Shown here one piece after another: positions 44,361-56,682 of a stretch of 64,000 nt of DNA. Made by a program: the position numbers and the translations under genes. The stretch spans positions 53,503 through 117,502 of the forward strand of contig JAMAHW010000109.1 of assembly GCA_023627715.1 (NCBI GenBank), given 5' to 3'. Positions within the stretch are counted from its first letter, which is position 1. The number at the start of each line of letters is the position of its first letter. The DNA comes from Periconia sp. R9002 (taxonomy: Eukaryota > Ascomycota > Dothideomycetes > Pleosporales > Periconiaceae). The notes below the pieces were generated by a model, which saw nothing but the letters and a program-made list of their open reading frames with translations, had not been told where the DNA came from and made no database searches.

Positions 44361-46158
44361 TTAAGTTGTCTGTGTCTTGCGCCGGCACGACGTGGGGTCA
44401 ATTTGAGAGCCATTCACCTGAGAAGAGTTTCCTTTATTTCCAACACTCCCACACGTGCTGTTATCAATATTTCCGCATTCCACAGGGAAATGCACTTTGA
44501 TTGAAAACCCTTTGCTGCGAAGGCGAGCAATAAGTTTTTGACAGCGCTTGATCTGCTCTTGATTTTGTTGTAAATCCTCGCTCAGCGCCTCGTATGCGAC
44601 CTTGAGAGGGAATATAGCAGAAGCTGGGCCATACAGCTTCATTTCGTCCTGTATCATGTATTGAATGCTGCCGCAGACCTTGGCTGCAAGCTCGAATACG
44701 TTGGTCATGAAGTTTCTCTCCCAGGGGGACGGATCTATGTCCAACTGGATGCTGGAATGGTGATGTGACAACCATAATTCCACTCTCTGCAACTCCAGAA
44801 GACATATAATCTCAAAAGCCCATATATGAGTGTATATGTTTGCTGTAGGCAAGTTCGGGAAATGGAAACATGATTCTGTGTCTTGTGAACGACTGGGACC
44901 TTGCTTCTGCTTAGTGAAAAATGGAAACTCTAGATTATTCCCTCCAACACGTTCTTCCAGGTCTGATACACGGTTAAAGACCTCTCGTAGCCCTTCTCTA
45001 ACTTTATAAGCTCTTGATATGGCTGTATCATAGGGAAGATTCCGCAATATGTCGGCCTCCTCTAAGATAGATGGAAGGATGGTTACATCGCCTATGAGTA
45101 TTTGCAAGTTTGAAAGAAAATGATTGTGGAATGGCATTTTTTTCCATTTCTCCTGCGCGAGAAATGTTGATTTTCGTGCATAGATGGCTTGAAACAGCTG
45201 ATAACATTGATTAGATAAATACAACTAGAGGCCCAATATTGCTGCTACTCACGAGAATAGGTCTACAGCCTACGAATATTGCGTGAAGACTGTTCGAACT
45301 AAACATCTCAGGAGGATACCGATTTATTAATGCGCTGAACCCTTCAAGGTGCGACAAGAAACCATTGTTTGATGTAGGCAAAATCAACTGACAAATGCAA
45401 GTTATTCATGAGATTCATTACGAGGAGACTGTGAGAACATACTTCTACCATAGCTAAGCATAGTATAGCAGCCGCAGCATCAATGTTAAAGGACTTGGGT
45501 GCTACTAAAGCATGCTTCAGTTGCTGTAACGTCGAGTCATAAGCCTCGAATTTCTGAAAATTGGTACATCTTCTCTCAGGACCTATGTCAAGGATGGCAG
45601 TTCCAAAAGACCTGACCGCCGAAGAGATAAGACCGCCAGAGCGTGCTCCATCGGCAAGCCTGGGAAGTATCTTCACCCAGGCGCCGCATACTGACGTCGT
45701 ACCCAAATCGGAAATGGTCAGTGTCTGCTCATTTTCCGGAAGGAAGCGGTGCCGGATTACGGCCGTGAACTCTTCAGATGTCGTCGAATTAAGCGGGCTG
45801 ATGATTGGACACCATCTTGTCTTCCGCCCTTCTGCCTCAGTGGCACTGTCGTTGATGTTCATCGCATCTGAAATAATATTCGTCCGTACATCGACAGAGG
45901 CTGAAACTGCAGTGGATAAAGCTTTCCTGGACACCCGCGTGGATCTTGTTGACGTGTGATGAATAAAGACGAAGTCTAGGTGATAGCCTCCGCACCGACG
46001 TCCAATGAGAAGACACTGAGAGCAAAAAGGGCGCTTTCCGTCGCACTTCAGATACAATCAGAAAAGTCTCCAATCTTGAGTGGCGGCGGGCACAGAACAC
46101 TCACACCTAATTTGTGGTTTCTGCAAGTGTGACAAACGGTATTTTCCTTGGTTCTCAT
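44361..46158 (-). CDS. Zn2Cys6 fungal transcription factor
   Basis: Minus-strand exons 46158-46105, 46045-45443, 45387-45253 and 45197-44361 total 1,629 nt, 542 residues. The binuclear zinc cluster is split by the first intron and reads C9-x2-C12-x6-C19-x6-C26-x2-C29-x6-C36 once spliced, ideal for a GAL4-type domain. Behind it come a hydrophobic GYHLDFVFI and a fungal-specific C-terminal region (SEEFTAVIRHRFLPENEQ, GAWVKILPRL, LQQLKHAL, AAAAILCLAMVE) typical of the fungal_trans_2 class. It would bind CGG-type DNA sites. Targets are unknown; the MBL-fold gene and the GH131/protease neighbours are candidates by position only. Confidence 0.92.
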
Positions 46159-48241
46159 ACTCGCTCCGAGCAGTGTCAGTTGTTCAATTTGATAAAGGTT
46201 GGTAACTCTTGGTTCCTTCAAGCGAGGGCGCCGTGTAGGCGATTTGTACTAGAGGGACGTAAGCGTGAAAAGGTCCAGACTAACGGGCTCTTGGCGAAAT
46301 ATTACTCCTAAGTAAGTTAGACGCAAACCTTCTTAGAACGCCACCATGCTGACTACATAATCTATGTGCATGCGTTATCCAGGTCATCAATGATCACGTG
46401 GTCGGGTCAGAGTCATAGGCCTGAAATAGTTACAAAGAGCTGTTCACGTGAGACACTGTAAAAAACAAATCGTGCACGATTAGTTCAGTAAAAAAAGAAA
46501 AGAAAAGAAAAAGACAAATGGACAAACGGACAAAACTGGCTTGTATAATCTGTGTTAGCACCACCGTATACCGATTAACTATGTAAGATAAGAAAAACAC
46601 AAAAGGAGCACAATCGGAATATTCAAAGCCTTCACGCGGATAATATATGATATATTATGACGGCAGAGCGCAGCAAACGGCGTTTATCAGGAATGCGGCA
46701 CGGCATGATTGCATGATTTCAAGCCATAAGTGCCTACTTAGGTAGAGGCTCAGCACATCATGATCCAGAAGCTCCACGATCCAATAACGTTTCATGGAAG
46801 ATGAAAAAATCGTGAAATAATCATCATAGTGTATTGTCTTACTTGCGGTATCAACGCAGGCAGAACGCACAGGAACGTCAATAACCTTTCATAATGTCTT
46901 CAACACTACCATCGGTGAACGGTGAACCGTACTTTTCACGTTGTGAGGAGTATTCCTTTGGTTGTTATAATATCAGTTCTTCTCCATCTTGCAGAATCGG
47001 TTGGTCTTCATCTCTATCCAGTCTGAATGCCACTTTTTTGCTGGCTTGCTGTCACCCGAAACAAGGTAGGTAAATCTGTCAGTGTCGTGATGTTTCTGCA
47101 TTTTCTAGTAAATGGGCCCCTTTTGCAAGGTGATCCTTGAAATGATTTGCCTCCAGTATCTCCCCCGTCCCATCTCATGCGTGCTGAACCACACCAACAT
47201 TCCAGCTTCGCAAGACATATCAACCGATTCTTCCTCATATATGTGCTAATGTCGTTTTTATCCCTGACCATTGGGTCGCCGTTCTGTTTCCGTAGAGCCT
47301 CGCCGAACATTGCCTCCAAATTGTCCAAAATCGCACTGTATGCGAATCCTGATCCGTATGCACGTGATTTCTAGTCCCCCTTTTGCACGGTTAAAGTTCG
47401 GTAAGTAGTTTTTCTTGCGTAAGGTATTCCAGAATTGTTTGAGGCTTGTTGGTAGTCGGATTTCGGAGGCCAGATATCCGAATAACAAACGTGGAAAGTC
47501 AAAATACTACCATTATTAGTGAAAAGGTGCTCATTTCTTGATATACTTATCCCCACACCAACTTCCCTCTCTCGGCATGTTGGGAAGACCCATGCATATA
47601 GGACGAGCACGCAGAGGTTTGGTTGCAGTGTTGCGGTCAGCATGACGATACGATATATGGAGCGTTAGATAGACTAATCTTCCTTCACATCTACTGTTCT
47701 AGTATGAAAGACAAACACAGCAGGGTCAGCTATCTGAGCATCACTTAAATCTGGGGCATAGGAAGATCGCTTTACTATCGGCCTGTCAGACGATACTTAT
47801 TGCATATGATACAAAATTATTCAATAACGTGGTGGCTGGTTAATTGGTGCCACACATATGAAACTGTAGCGAAAGTATTTTCCTCCTCGCAATCAATTAG
47901 TGTAACCAGTCACGGTATCAACACTGAGTAACAATCAATTTCAGGTAACATCCTTGACTAACATCCTTGACTAAGGATGTGCATACAGGTAACAATTAAA
48001 CACGTAATCGACGCTTGGTGGTTACCTAGTGAGTCAGCTCTTCCCAACAAAACCATCCACCTTCCAACTTCCACCTTCCACTAACCAGCACCATATTTCA
48101 ATACCTCAGTGGCCAACGACCCACTCGCATTGGCTATATGAGGCTTTTCGTGTCCGTCTTATGAGAACCAAAGCCTAGTTCCTCCGATGATTCAGGGTGG
48201 GAATTACGATACAACAGAAAAGAGGTTTTCAGAGAAACGCG
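46159..48241. other. 2-kb gene-poor region
   Basis: No supported gene. It contains a purine tract (46492-46513), two CACGTG boxes (about 46394 and 46446) and a 13-bp tandem repeat TAACATCCTTGAC at 47946-47971 followed by its inverse AAGGATG. Short frames at 46655-46870 and 47014-47643 have no recognisable features. Confidence 0.5.
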
Positions 48242-49129
48242 ATGTCGGAATTGATTCCTAAAATCAAAGGACCCAAGCTATTCCCATTCGATGGCGATTT
48301 AGAAGATGCTCAATTTGTTAAGCTTCTAAATTCGGAAGATGATGACACCTCTAGTGAAGGGGCCCATGGGCGAGTATTTCAAATGCGTATCAAAGAGAAA
48401 ACGTATGCGATCAAGGTGGTAAGTCAGCGAGATAATTTATATTACCCAAAACTAATGACTCCGTAGTTCAAATTTTTCAGTCTCGAAGAGCTCCGGCCTC
48501 CACTCTTGATAAATGAGCATCTTATAAGTGACAACATTGTCCGTCATCATTTGGATCCTTTCTTCGCCGAATGTAGGGCATTCGGACGTCTGACGAAGAG
48601 GGGGGAAGACCACAAACTTGCTGTTCGCTGTCATGGTTATGTCTTTCTTAGCAAGTCTGTGGAGCGCCGAATTGCAGAACAGTACGGGGACCTTGACTGG
48701 GGTCGTGCCCACGGAGACGACAACCAGCCTCTGAGAGCAATTGTTAAGAACTATATTAGATACAAGTCCTTCTACAAACCATCACGATTCAGTATTATGA
48801 GAAGCAGATTGCAAATTCTTAACGACATTGGCATTTACAACATGGACGTTCGAAAGGGGAACTACCTTGGGGGCCATCTCTTCGACTTTAGCACTGCCAT
48901 CACTGTACCCCATCTGAGCTTCTCGTTGAACATTCGGACCCAAGCAATGATTATGGATGACATACATTACGATCTCGAATGCTTCGACGCTATGGTGAAA
49001 CCCCTGATTGAGCGGATTGAGCTTGATAAGAAGCAACGTTTGGAAAACCACAGATCGGGCTTTAAGAGGAAGAAAGGTGGAAATCAAGGAGGCCAAAATA
49101 CGGCAACTGCTTCACGTACAAGGGTTTAG
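48242..49129 (+). CDS. FTA2-family (kinase-like) protein
   Basis: Exons 48242-48418 and 48467-49129 (48-bp intron) give 279 residues. The conserved path of the FTA2 family (Sim4 kinetochore subunit FTA2, kinase-like fold) is visible: PKLFPFDGDLEDAQFVKLL, GAHGRVFQMRIKEKTYAIKV (Gly-loop and Lys strand), FFAECRAFGRL, AVRCHGYVFL, PLRAIVK, LNDIGIYNMDVRKGNYLGG (catalytic-loop position, DVRKGN) and LFDFSTAITVPHL (DFS in place of DFG). Many copies of this family are scattered in filamentous fungi, so the kinetochore role is uncertain. An upstream ATG at 48197 in frame is possible. The C-terminus is basic (KRKKGG). Confidence 0.82.
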
Positions 49130-49794
49130 TTCATTTTTGCAATATGGATAGCTCTTCATTTCCTATAAACATTAATATCTCTTCTAGAGCCTCTATGAGT
49201 AGCCCCTCTAAGCCTTATTTGAATTGAAGATTCACGGAGGTTCCATGCTCCCCAAGAGATTGTTATTTTCGTTCACTGTTACATATGAAAGACGTAGCCA
49301 AGAGCAAGAACTATATAGTAAGAACAGCCTCCTTCTTGAAGCAGAAACAACCTAAAATGTACCAACCAGCCAACTAGGTAGCTACCTACCATTAGGCTAC
49401 CGAACTGATCACCATTAACTGAAAGAAAAGAGGCTTATCAGGGGATGGGCCGGCAGAAGGTTGGCGAGGCGAGGCAGAGGCGAGGCAGTGAGATGAAGGA
49501 AGGATGGAGACGGACGGCGATTGGCGGTAGAATGCAGTCGAGGGCGAGTGTTTTCTGCCATGGATTTAAGAGGCATGTAGCCCTAAACGCCCTATGAAGA
49601 AAAGTCTAGTGCACATGAAACTAGTTTTGGAGTTTGCCCTGCGAAAACTCGTAAGCATGCATGTTTTCGCAGGGCGCAGCTTCGCCTGATTGTATGCCTA
49701 CCAACTAACCGTGATACACTGATCCGGTGTAATGACTATTTTTTCATTCCTCAATTGTCCAGAGGCATGAAGAAATATCCCCTCCAGATGGTGG
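49130..49794. other. Intergenic, convergent 3' ends
   Basis: Between FTA2-like (plus) and HET (minus) stops. Contains the hairpin below and short GAGGC repeats near 49460-49490. No gene seen. Confidence 0.5.
49636..49675. repeat. Perfect 13-bp inverted repeat (hairpin)
   Basis: GCCCTGCGAAAAC at 49636-49648 and its exact reverse complement at 49663-49675, with a 14-nt spacer. It lies downstream of both flanking genes. Confidence 0.8.
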
Positions 49795-52165
49795 TCACAC
49801 AAGACAGAATGTGGCTGTCTTCTTCAGTACGGTGCAAACTTTGCGTCTTGCCGTGACCCTCGTTACTATCTTGTCTTCGCCGTCAGGATCTTCCCATTTA
49901 CGCAGCATGTACGTCTTGTCTGTAACAGCATCATCAAAATCAAAGCCCTCGAAATCGCCATAACCTATGAATTTAAACCGACTTCTCCTACACCGCCGCA
50001 GGATGAACGGTAGCTCAGATCCGTACATGACACATACAGCATCACCAACACTTGCACCATCTGGGACCAGACCTATATATTTTTTTGCGGTGATGGCAAG
50101 TTTCCGATTCGATAGGAATGAGCTTGCAGAAGGGAGGAGATTAGAATACGATTCTGATTCAAACCGGAAATCGGCGGCAATCCTCAGTAAAGCTAGGAGT
50201 GGTTCGTCGTCTTTGAGCTGATCGACTTTGATGCCTACTGATAATGCATGAAAGAACTTTTTCAAATTTTTGAGGAGATCGTCGAAGCATTCAGGTCCGG
50301 TTTCATTGCCATCATAGACTTTTACCTGGTACAACATTCCCTTGAACACGGTCCACGTCTCTTGGAGTGTGGAATATGGCTTATGGCATTCAAATAGCTG
50401 CACACATTGCTCGATCCACTGCGTTAAACGTATCAAGTAGTCTCTGACAGCACACAACTCTTCGATATTGCTCTCTGTAGCGTCGTCGATGGCTGGTGGA
50501 TAGACGTGAGCGGAAAGAGCAGTAATCTCATCGAACTCGAGTCCCTTGATCGTCAAGGCGTCTCCTGGGCCAAATGAGAACACAGCTGAACAACGTTCAG
50601 TGATGCGGTTACTAATCATCGTTCTTGTACGCTCGTGTCTGGCATTACTAAAGTCGTATTGTCTGTAGTGGCGCCACACTTCTCGGGTTTGTGAACCTCG
50701 TAGTTGCCGCTCATGGTCAAATGGTATATGGTAAGTATGCGAAGGTGAACTATCACCCCAGTTCGGTACCCAGGACGGAAGCTTATTAGAGCTATCCGTT
50801 CCTTTGTTGGCAAATTTCAAGACTTCGAAAGACCATGTTTTGGAGATGATAGCTCTGGTGACATTGATGAAGACTCGCTCGGGTGACACAGCGTAATCAA
50901 CCTTAAAAGGTACCCACACCCATGGTTGGTAATCAATCTGATGGCGTCGGACTTGTCGAGTTTTCTTCTTTTCTTCATACCAGCCCAAATTCGAAGCATC
51001 CTTTGCGAGACTTAGTATGCCATAGATTTTGTCCCGCGGATTTGTAGCCTCGGCCCATCGCGTCTGCGATAGATAATCCAGAAGATTACCTCTGAAATCC
51101 ATCATTGTCATTGGATTTACTGACCTATTCCGAGCTTGCACCATGAATTCAAGCTGCTGAATAGCGGTTCTCTTCATGTCACTCGCCAACTCCGATTTAT
51201 TCGCATGGAACGACATAATTTTTGGAAGTTTTGCTGCCTCAATCATAGAACTGATGATTGTCAGGAAGGTGTTCGCTTCAAGAAAGTCTGCACCGCAGAC
51301 AAACAAAGCGTGCCGGGCGTGTAGTATTTCTTGGATGATCCATACGCGACGGAACCATGGACGATACAGAAGCTCACACATGGCTGTCCACTCTGTATGC
51401 GTCTCATCAGTATCGAAATATTCAGCTGGGATTTTGTTGTCCCATCCGATATGCTGAGTCATTTTATAAAGCTCTTCAAAGGCGCTCCTGGTCATTTGGT
51501 TACTCTCCCCTAGCCAGACAAAAACCATGCTGGCTCCTTGATATACTTCAGCCATTTGACTAACTTGAATTGATCGTTCATCCATGTTGGTCTGATTGAT
51601 GCAGAGGGCATCTACCCAAACTTTTGGTACTTTGCCCTTGCGAAGGTGTAATAATGCCATGTAAAGATTTTCCGTGACCATTGTGACGGCTCCGTCGACC
51701 AGTATGGGAATCGAGGGGATTGATGAACCCCATGTGTACGAGAGAGCTACATAATCGGCGTTCTGTTGCAAATCCAGATATGTAAATGCACACTCGATTG
51801 TGCTCAACGAATGGCCTGGCTTGATCTGCAGCAATCGAATTTGACCTTTGGGAAGGTCTCGCTTATAAATTTTGGCCGTTGGCGAGTTATTCCTTTTGAG
51901 GTACCGCGCTATTGTCACGTCAGCCACTTGCAAGGCCGAAGTATGTTTAACTATTTTGCCAAAGAAAAAACCCACTTTTGAGCGCCCTCAGCCGTTCTGA
52001 TCGAATCCATAACTTAGCCAAGATGTTGACACCTGTCTTGCGCACCAGATGTCTCTTGCGTTTCAGCCAAGCGCGCTTGGGATCATGTAACAAGAAAGCT
52101 CTTAAGATGTCGGCATCGCGCTCTGTAAGATTGTCTTTGTTTAAAATGTTCAAAATTGCCTGCAT
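49795..52165 (-). CDS. HET-domain heterokaryon incompatibility protein, one apparent frameshift
   Basis: A single-exon gene of about 790 codons. The HET domain is canonical: YVALSYTWGS, VWVDALCINQTNMDER, MAEVYQGASMVFVWLGE, RPWFRRVWIIQEI, NPRDKIYGILSLA and DALTIKGLEFDEI. Family members trigger vegetative incompatibility cell death. The HET frame has no ATG before the domain. An upstream frame with an ATG at 52165 (MQAILNILNKDNLTERDADI) runs into it and would be continuous if one T of the T6 run (plus-strand A6, 51965-51970) were absent. So either the assembly has one base too many or the gene is broken. The C-terminus has LPFILRR but lacks the usual YVHGIM motif. Confidence 0.85.
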
Positions 52166-53939
52166 GACTGGGCTGCTAAGGAGTGAGCTTGCTGAGTGCG
52201 GGAGTGCAAGTTTATAGATGAGCGCTGCCTAGGGGCTGAAACAAGGCTGTGCAGCGAGAAATCCGCAATCAAATCCAGCACAATAACTGCCTCTCGAGAT
52301 CACGTGAAACCTGGAATAAGCAGTTGTCTTCCAAAATAGCTTAATACCTGTGAATTTATGTATCAAAAGGAGATATATTTTTCTACAGAGTCGAAATGAC
52401 CTATATGTGTTTTTTTTTCCATCAGTTGATCTTTTGTGATCTGCAACCGTTGATTTTGCGTTCGGATCAATCTAAACCACACTCCGATCATTAATTGTCA
52501 TCAATAATTATTGCCTATTGGGCAGAGGCCCTGTATATTACAGAGAGATAGTAGTAAGGTATAAGATATTGTGCAGTAATTTTCTTTTTTCATTGGTTAA
52601 GCTCAGCGGACTGATCGCGTATGTTGTGAAACTGAGCCGACTGCTTAGGGCCAATCGCTGGCGACAGTTCCCTGTAAACCGTAAAATTCGAGTAAATTTG
52701 ACTTAGCGACAGGGAGAAAACAGATTTTTTTCGTCTCGCTCTGCCAACTTTCACGACACCAAAGTCAGTTATTTTGCAGACTAGACTTCCGTATGCTGAC
52801 TTCACCATGTAGGAAACAAACTATAGGGTATGCCGTAAGCGCTAGGACGTAGGGGAAGTGAAAGTAGTAAGAATAAGCAGGTTCTACGGCGTAGCAACGC
52901 ACACCCATATTGAACCTGAAATCGGTCCTGAGCGCTTCATCCTGAGGGTGCTTTGCTCTTTATAACTCTCTGTATTAGTGCCACTCTCAGGGCCCGTCAT
53001 ATCCGCCTAGTAATACTGTGGATTGATGGGCATGTTCGCAGCAAGCTCTTTGTTAGTTCTGAACTGCTAAAGTACTACAATAGAGGATGGATATGAGTCA
53101 AGGGAAGGATGAGAGGTTGCGTAGCTTGGAAGATGGTTTGAACGGCAGCGGCGAGGCAAAGGCTAGGGACAGAGAAAGCTGACTCTTATCTTTCGCATGA
53201 AAAGATCATGTCGAACAAGAGCATTCTATCCTTCCCAGCTTTGACAGTTCGTATTTGTCAGTGGTAAGCAGCGGTATAACTCAATATACATATGCCTTGT
53301 AGACTCGATACCTCAGCTGAGGTCGTGTAAATCACTTTACAGGTTGTTGTACTTGATGGTGGGGTTTTCGAACCAATAGGAGCGTCTCTGGGCACTACGC
53401 CTCGTTGATATGCGAGTTACTTCTTTGCGCGAACTTTGGTCAGCGAGGGATAAGCCTCGGCTTACTGACTTTAACACCTTGTTTACGAAGGTATTGGTGA
53501 TAATGTTTTTGTCGCCGTTGCAGGTTTTTTCCAAATTAATGTAGAGCTAAGATAGAGTCCCCGTTCGACGACTTCATATCAAAATTTTCAAGGGAAGGGA
53601 AAATATCATTCTAGATTCTCTCCTTGCAAAATCAGAACGTAAGGTAGTGTAGTGCTCAGGATTGTGGGGCTTATAAGGCGTGGACACTATGGGGGGATGC
53701 TCATGCGGCACAGTACCTTCGACAGCCAGTGTTCGGTCGACGACAATCCATGGATGGTGGCGTATAATCAGCTTACAATTCTAGATCACTGTAAGATTCT
53801 CCTGATCTGAGTCTTTTGATCCTTCCAATAACTTCTGCATCGTGGTCGCTGACATCGCCAGCAGAGGCCAAAAAATGATAAAGCATCTACGGTAGCGATG
53901 TGATTCTAACTCCATTGCTATTTGACTACTCCTTCCAAC
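52166..53939. other. 1.8-kb gene-poor region
   Basis: No supported gene on either strand. Short frames (52518-52808, 53337-53534) have no features. The last 30 bp are a CT-rich leader of the subtilase gene. Confidence 0.5.
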
Positions 53940-55464
53940 ATGACCAATCTTCGAAGTTTCTTGCTGTTAGTTGGAGCCTTGCTTCCTACCATCTCCGCAG
54001 CACCAAAACCTGCACCTCGACTCACAGCCAGGGGTGACAATGTACTCGAGGGTAAGTACATCGTTACGCTCAAGCCCAACCTAGATGCTTCTTCCACGGA
54101 GTCACATCTACGCTGGGTCTCGGACCTCCACGCAAGAAGTACAGGCAAGCGCGATATCACGGCGGGCATCGAAAAGACGTACGAAATCCCAGGGTGGAAA
54201 GGCTACGCGGGAGAATTCGATGATGCAACGATTGCTGGCATCAAAGCCAGTCCAGAGGTCAGTTAGTTCCTTTCAAAAATCATCGACACGGTATCGGCTG
54301 ACTTACAGAGTCAAACAGGTCGCCTACGTCGAGCCAGACGTCCTGATTCCGGCCCCGAAGTTGCTCAATCAGCAAAAAACGGCAAAGTTTAGCCCTTCAA
54401 TGAAGAGGGACTGGCTTGTAGAGTTTGATGCCGAGTGGGGACTTGCGGCTATCTCACATAGGAGCACGAGTAGTTCTAACGACTACGTGTTTGATGCGAT
54501 CGCCGGCGAAGGCATGTATGCGTACGTGGTCGACGATTCCATTCGGACCACGCATATCGAGTTTGGAAATAGAGCGACGTTCGGATTTAATGCGATCAGT
54601 AATAACAACGCGCCCAGCACTGACCATGGTAGCTTCGTGGCAGGGATTATAGGTGGGAACTCCGCTGGTGTAGCTAAAAAGGTAAGATTTATCTTTCAGG
54701 ACTCAACTAGCTCTTTATACATCAATACGTTGATACTACGGGATTCAACGAACGCGGTCACGTTTCCTAAGGGCAGAAACGTACACCAATCCTCCAGCAT
54801 GACTACATCACTCTCGCAAAACAGTGCTTTCTCACTCACTGCCAACCAAACTGATCAAAAGCCGCAGATAAATCTGGTTAGCGTCAAAGTCTTCGACGAA
54901 AACGGATCGTCTCCCGAGTCTATCGTTATTTCAGGCTACACCTGGGCCGTCAACGACATCCTTAGCAAGAACCGCGCTAATAAAGCTATCATCAACCTCT
55001 CGCTAGGTGGCGGCATGCAAGGCATCTCACAAGCCTGGCGCAACGCCATCACGGCCGCCTACAACGAAAACATACTCTCCATTGTGGCCGCCGGGAATGA
55101 CGCCATTCCCGTCTCCCAGGACAGCCCCGCCAACGTGCCCCTTGCCATCCCCGTCGCCGCCTCAAACAAGAGTTTCACCATCGCCGACTTCTCTAACTAC
55201 GGGCCTGACATCGATTTCTTTGCGCCGGGCGTTGGCATCTTGGCGGCGGCATCAGATAGCGATGACAGTGGGCTCATAGCAGATGGAACGTCAGCCTCGG
55301 CGCCCTTCGTTTCGGGCGTCGCCATGTATCTCCAGAGCATCATGGGGTTGAATTCATCTGATTACCTACTCGCTGCGTTGAGAGGGAGGGGGGCACCGCG
55401 CATGGTAGGGAACTTGAAGAGCACTCGTAATCTTTTTGTGAACAACGGCAATGGTGTAGAATGA
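53940..55464 (+). CDS. Secreted subtilase (S8, proteinase K-like)
   Basis: Exons 53940-54257, 54319-54681 and 54868-55464 give 425 residues. Signal peptide NLRSFLLLVGALLPTISA, then an I9 propeptide (GKYIVTLKPNL...YAGEFDDATIAGIKASPE, VAYVEPDV). The catalytic domain has the Asp motif YAYVVDDSIRTTHIEF (usual VIDTG is VVDDS), the His motif DHGSFVAGIIGG (usual GHGTHVAG), Asn in VAAGNDA, and the Ser motif DGTSASAPFVSGVAMYL. Triad and oxyanion residues are all present, so activity is likely although the motifs are divergent. It would be a secreted endoprotease. Intron 2 (54682-54867) is 186 bp, stop-free and phase 0, so retention would only insert 62 residues. The ATG at 53940 is chosen for the signal peptide. 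Confidence 0.88.
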
Positions 55465-55653
55465 TCACTATAAAAAGTTAGTTTTGAATCTAGCTCTCTA
55501 ATTATGCTACCCGTTCTGTAATCTTTATTTCGTGTTCTCTATCGTTTTCATTCTATCACTTTGTATAAATTTTGTAAAATGTTTTCTTTTCTATTTAAGG
55601 AACAATAGCTTCAGTAGTCCCTAAGTACTATAAAAGTATCAGAATAATGTATT
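55465..55653. other. Short convergent intergenic
   Basis: AT-rich 3' flanks of the subtilase and the minus-strand gene. Confidence 0.5.
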
Positions 55654-56682
55654 TTACATAGTGCAGCAACTTCCACAGCCCTCTCTACCTTTTTTCGCTC
55701 CACTCTCCCGTTCCGGCCACCACCGAACCGGACACCCATAATCATATACTCTCAAGTTAAAGGTCCCTTGTTTCAACCATGCACCTGCATTTTCAAGTCT
55801 TGCAAAACGTCCCACAACTTCTTTCATCCACCAATCACTCGCAAGCTTCGACCCATACTTCTGAATGCTCTCCCGCTCGGGATGCTTAAAACGCGCCATC
55901 GCCTCGGGGTCTGTCCAGTAGACAAGGAACCTAAAGGTACATTTTCCAAACCCAAGATCGGGGCCTATGTCCTCATTATAGTTATCAACACTCAGCGCCG
56001 CACACTTTACATCTCCAAAAGGTTTTGATGTGCCGCAGAGAGTGCCAGGAAGAAGCTCATTGCACTCGCGTCTCAGCGCCATCATCTCGGCATGGATTGA
56101 CTCGTAAAGTGGGCCACTTGAAGGGGCTTCAAGGGTGAAAATATCGCAGTATCGCTGATATAGTGGGGGATCCCCCCCGAGATAGTAGCCAATGCGGTCA
56201 AAGCTCTGTCCATGGTAGATGCTGGGTAACGACGTAAGAAATGGAGATAGTGACTCAATGGCATTGGACATGTCCTTCGCTTTCAACTTTAACATCGCCG
56301 CTTTAACTGCATCTCTGAAACAAGAAGCATGCTCCATGGCATTGGGCATATCCTTCGCTTTCGACTTCAACATCGCCGCTTCAACTGCATCTTCGAAAAA
56401 AGAATTAAGCTTCCATCCTACGCAATTTCATTCCATTAGCGTCGCTTCCCTATAATACTGAGCTCCACACGTACCTAGCATGATGCACACTTTATTCGGA
56501 GCTACAAGATCGTGGCCCCACATCGTCCAGCCCCAGTTTTCTTCCTTCTCCAGTTCTCTCAGGGAGACGGAAAATATCTCGTCTAGAAATTCTGGAGGCC
56601 CGCACTCGTCGAACGGCGTTTTGAAATCAAGCTCGATGATAGAAAAGACGGATTGGACTCGTACGGGTCGCAGGTAAGACAT
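55654..56682 (-). CDS. Unknown protein with 26-residue internal repeat and CaaX-like end
   Basis: Exons 56682-56475 and 56417-55654 (57-bp intron) give 323 residues. The N-terminal part (RVQSVFSIIELDFKTP, WGWTMWGHDLVAPNKVCIML) and the C-terminal part (CTFRFLVYWTDPEAMARFKH, NLRVYDYGCPV) look like two ferredoxin-like / ABM-type halves. I do not recognise a named family with confidence. Between them a segment is duplicated: EDAVEAAMLKSKAKDMPNAM then RDAVKAAMLKLKAKDMSNAI, a 78-bp direct repeat (period from 56260 to 56338). The protein ends CGSCCTM, a possible CaaX prenylation box with nearby palmitoylatable Cys. Start at 56682 fits the first ATG after non-ATG frame upstream. Confidence 0.7.
56260..56400 (-). 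repeat. 78-bp tandem duplication inside a gene
   Basis: Two similar copies with a 78-bp period (GGCATTGG at 56260 and 56338) encode the duplicated AAMLK.KAKDM segment. Confidence 0.8.

Noticed and set aside
31714..46158. A secondary-metabolite cluster (2OG oxygenase, MBL hydrolase, Zn2Cys6 factor)
   Set aside because: No PKS, NRPS, terpene or prenyltransferase backbone is present, and the genes are separated by housekeeping and secreted-protein genes.
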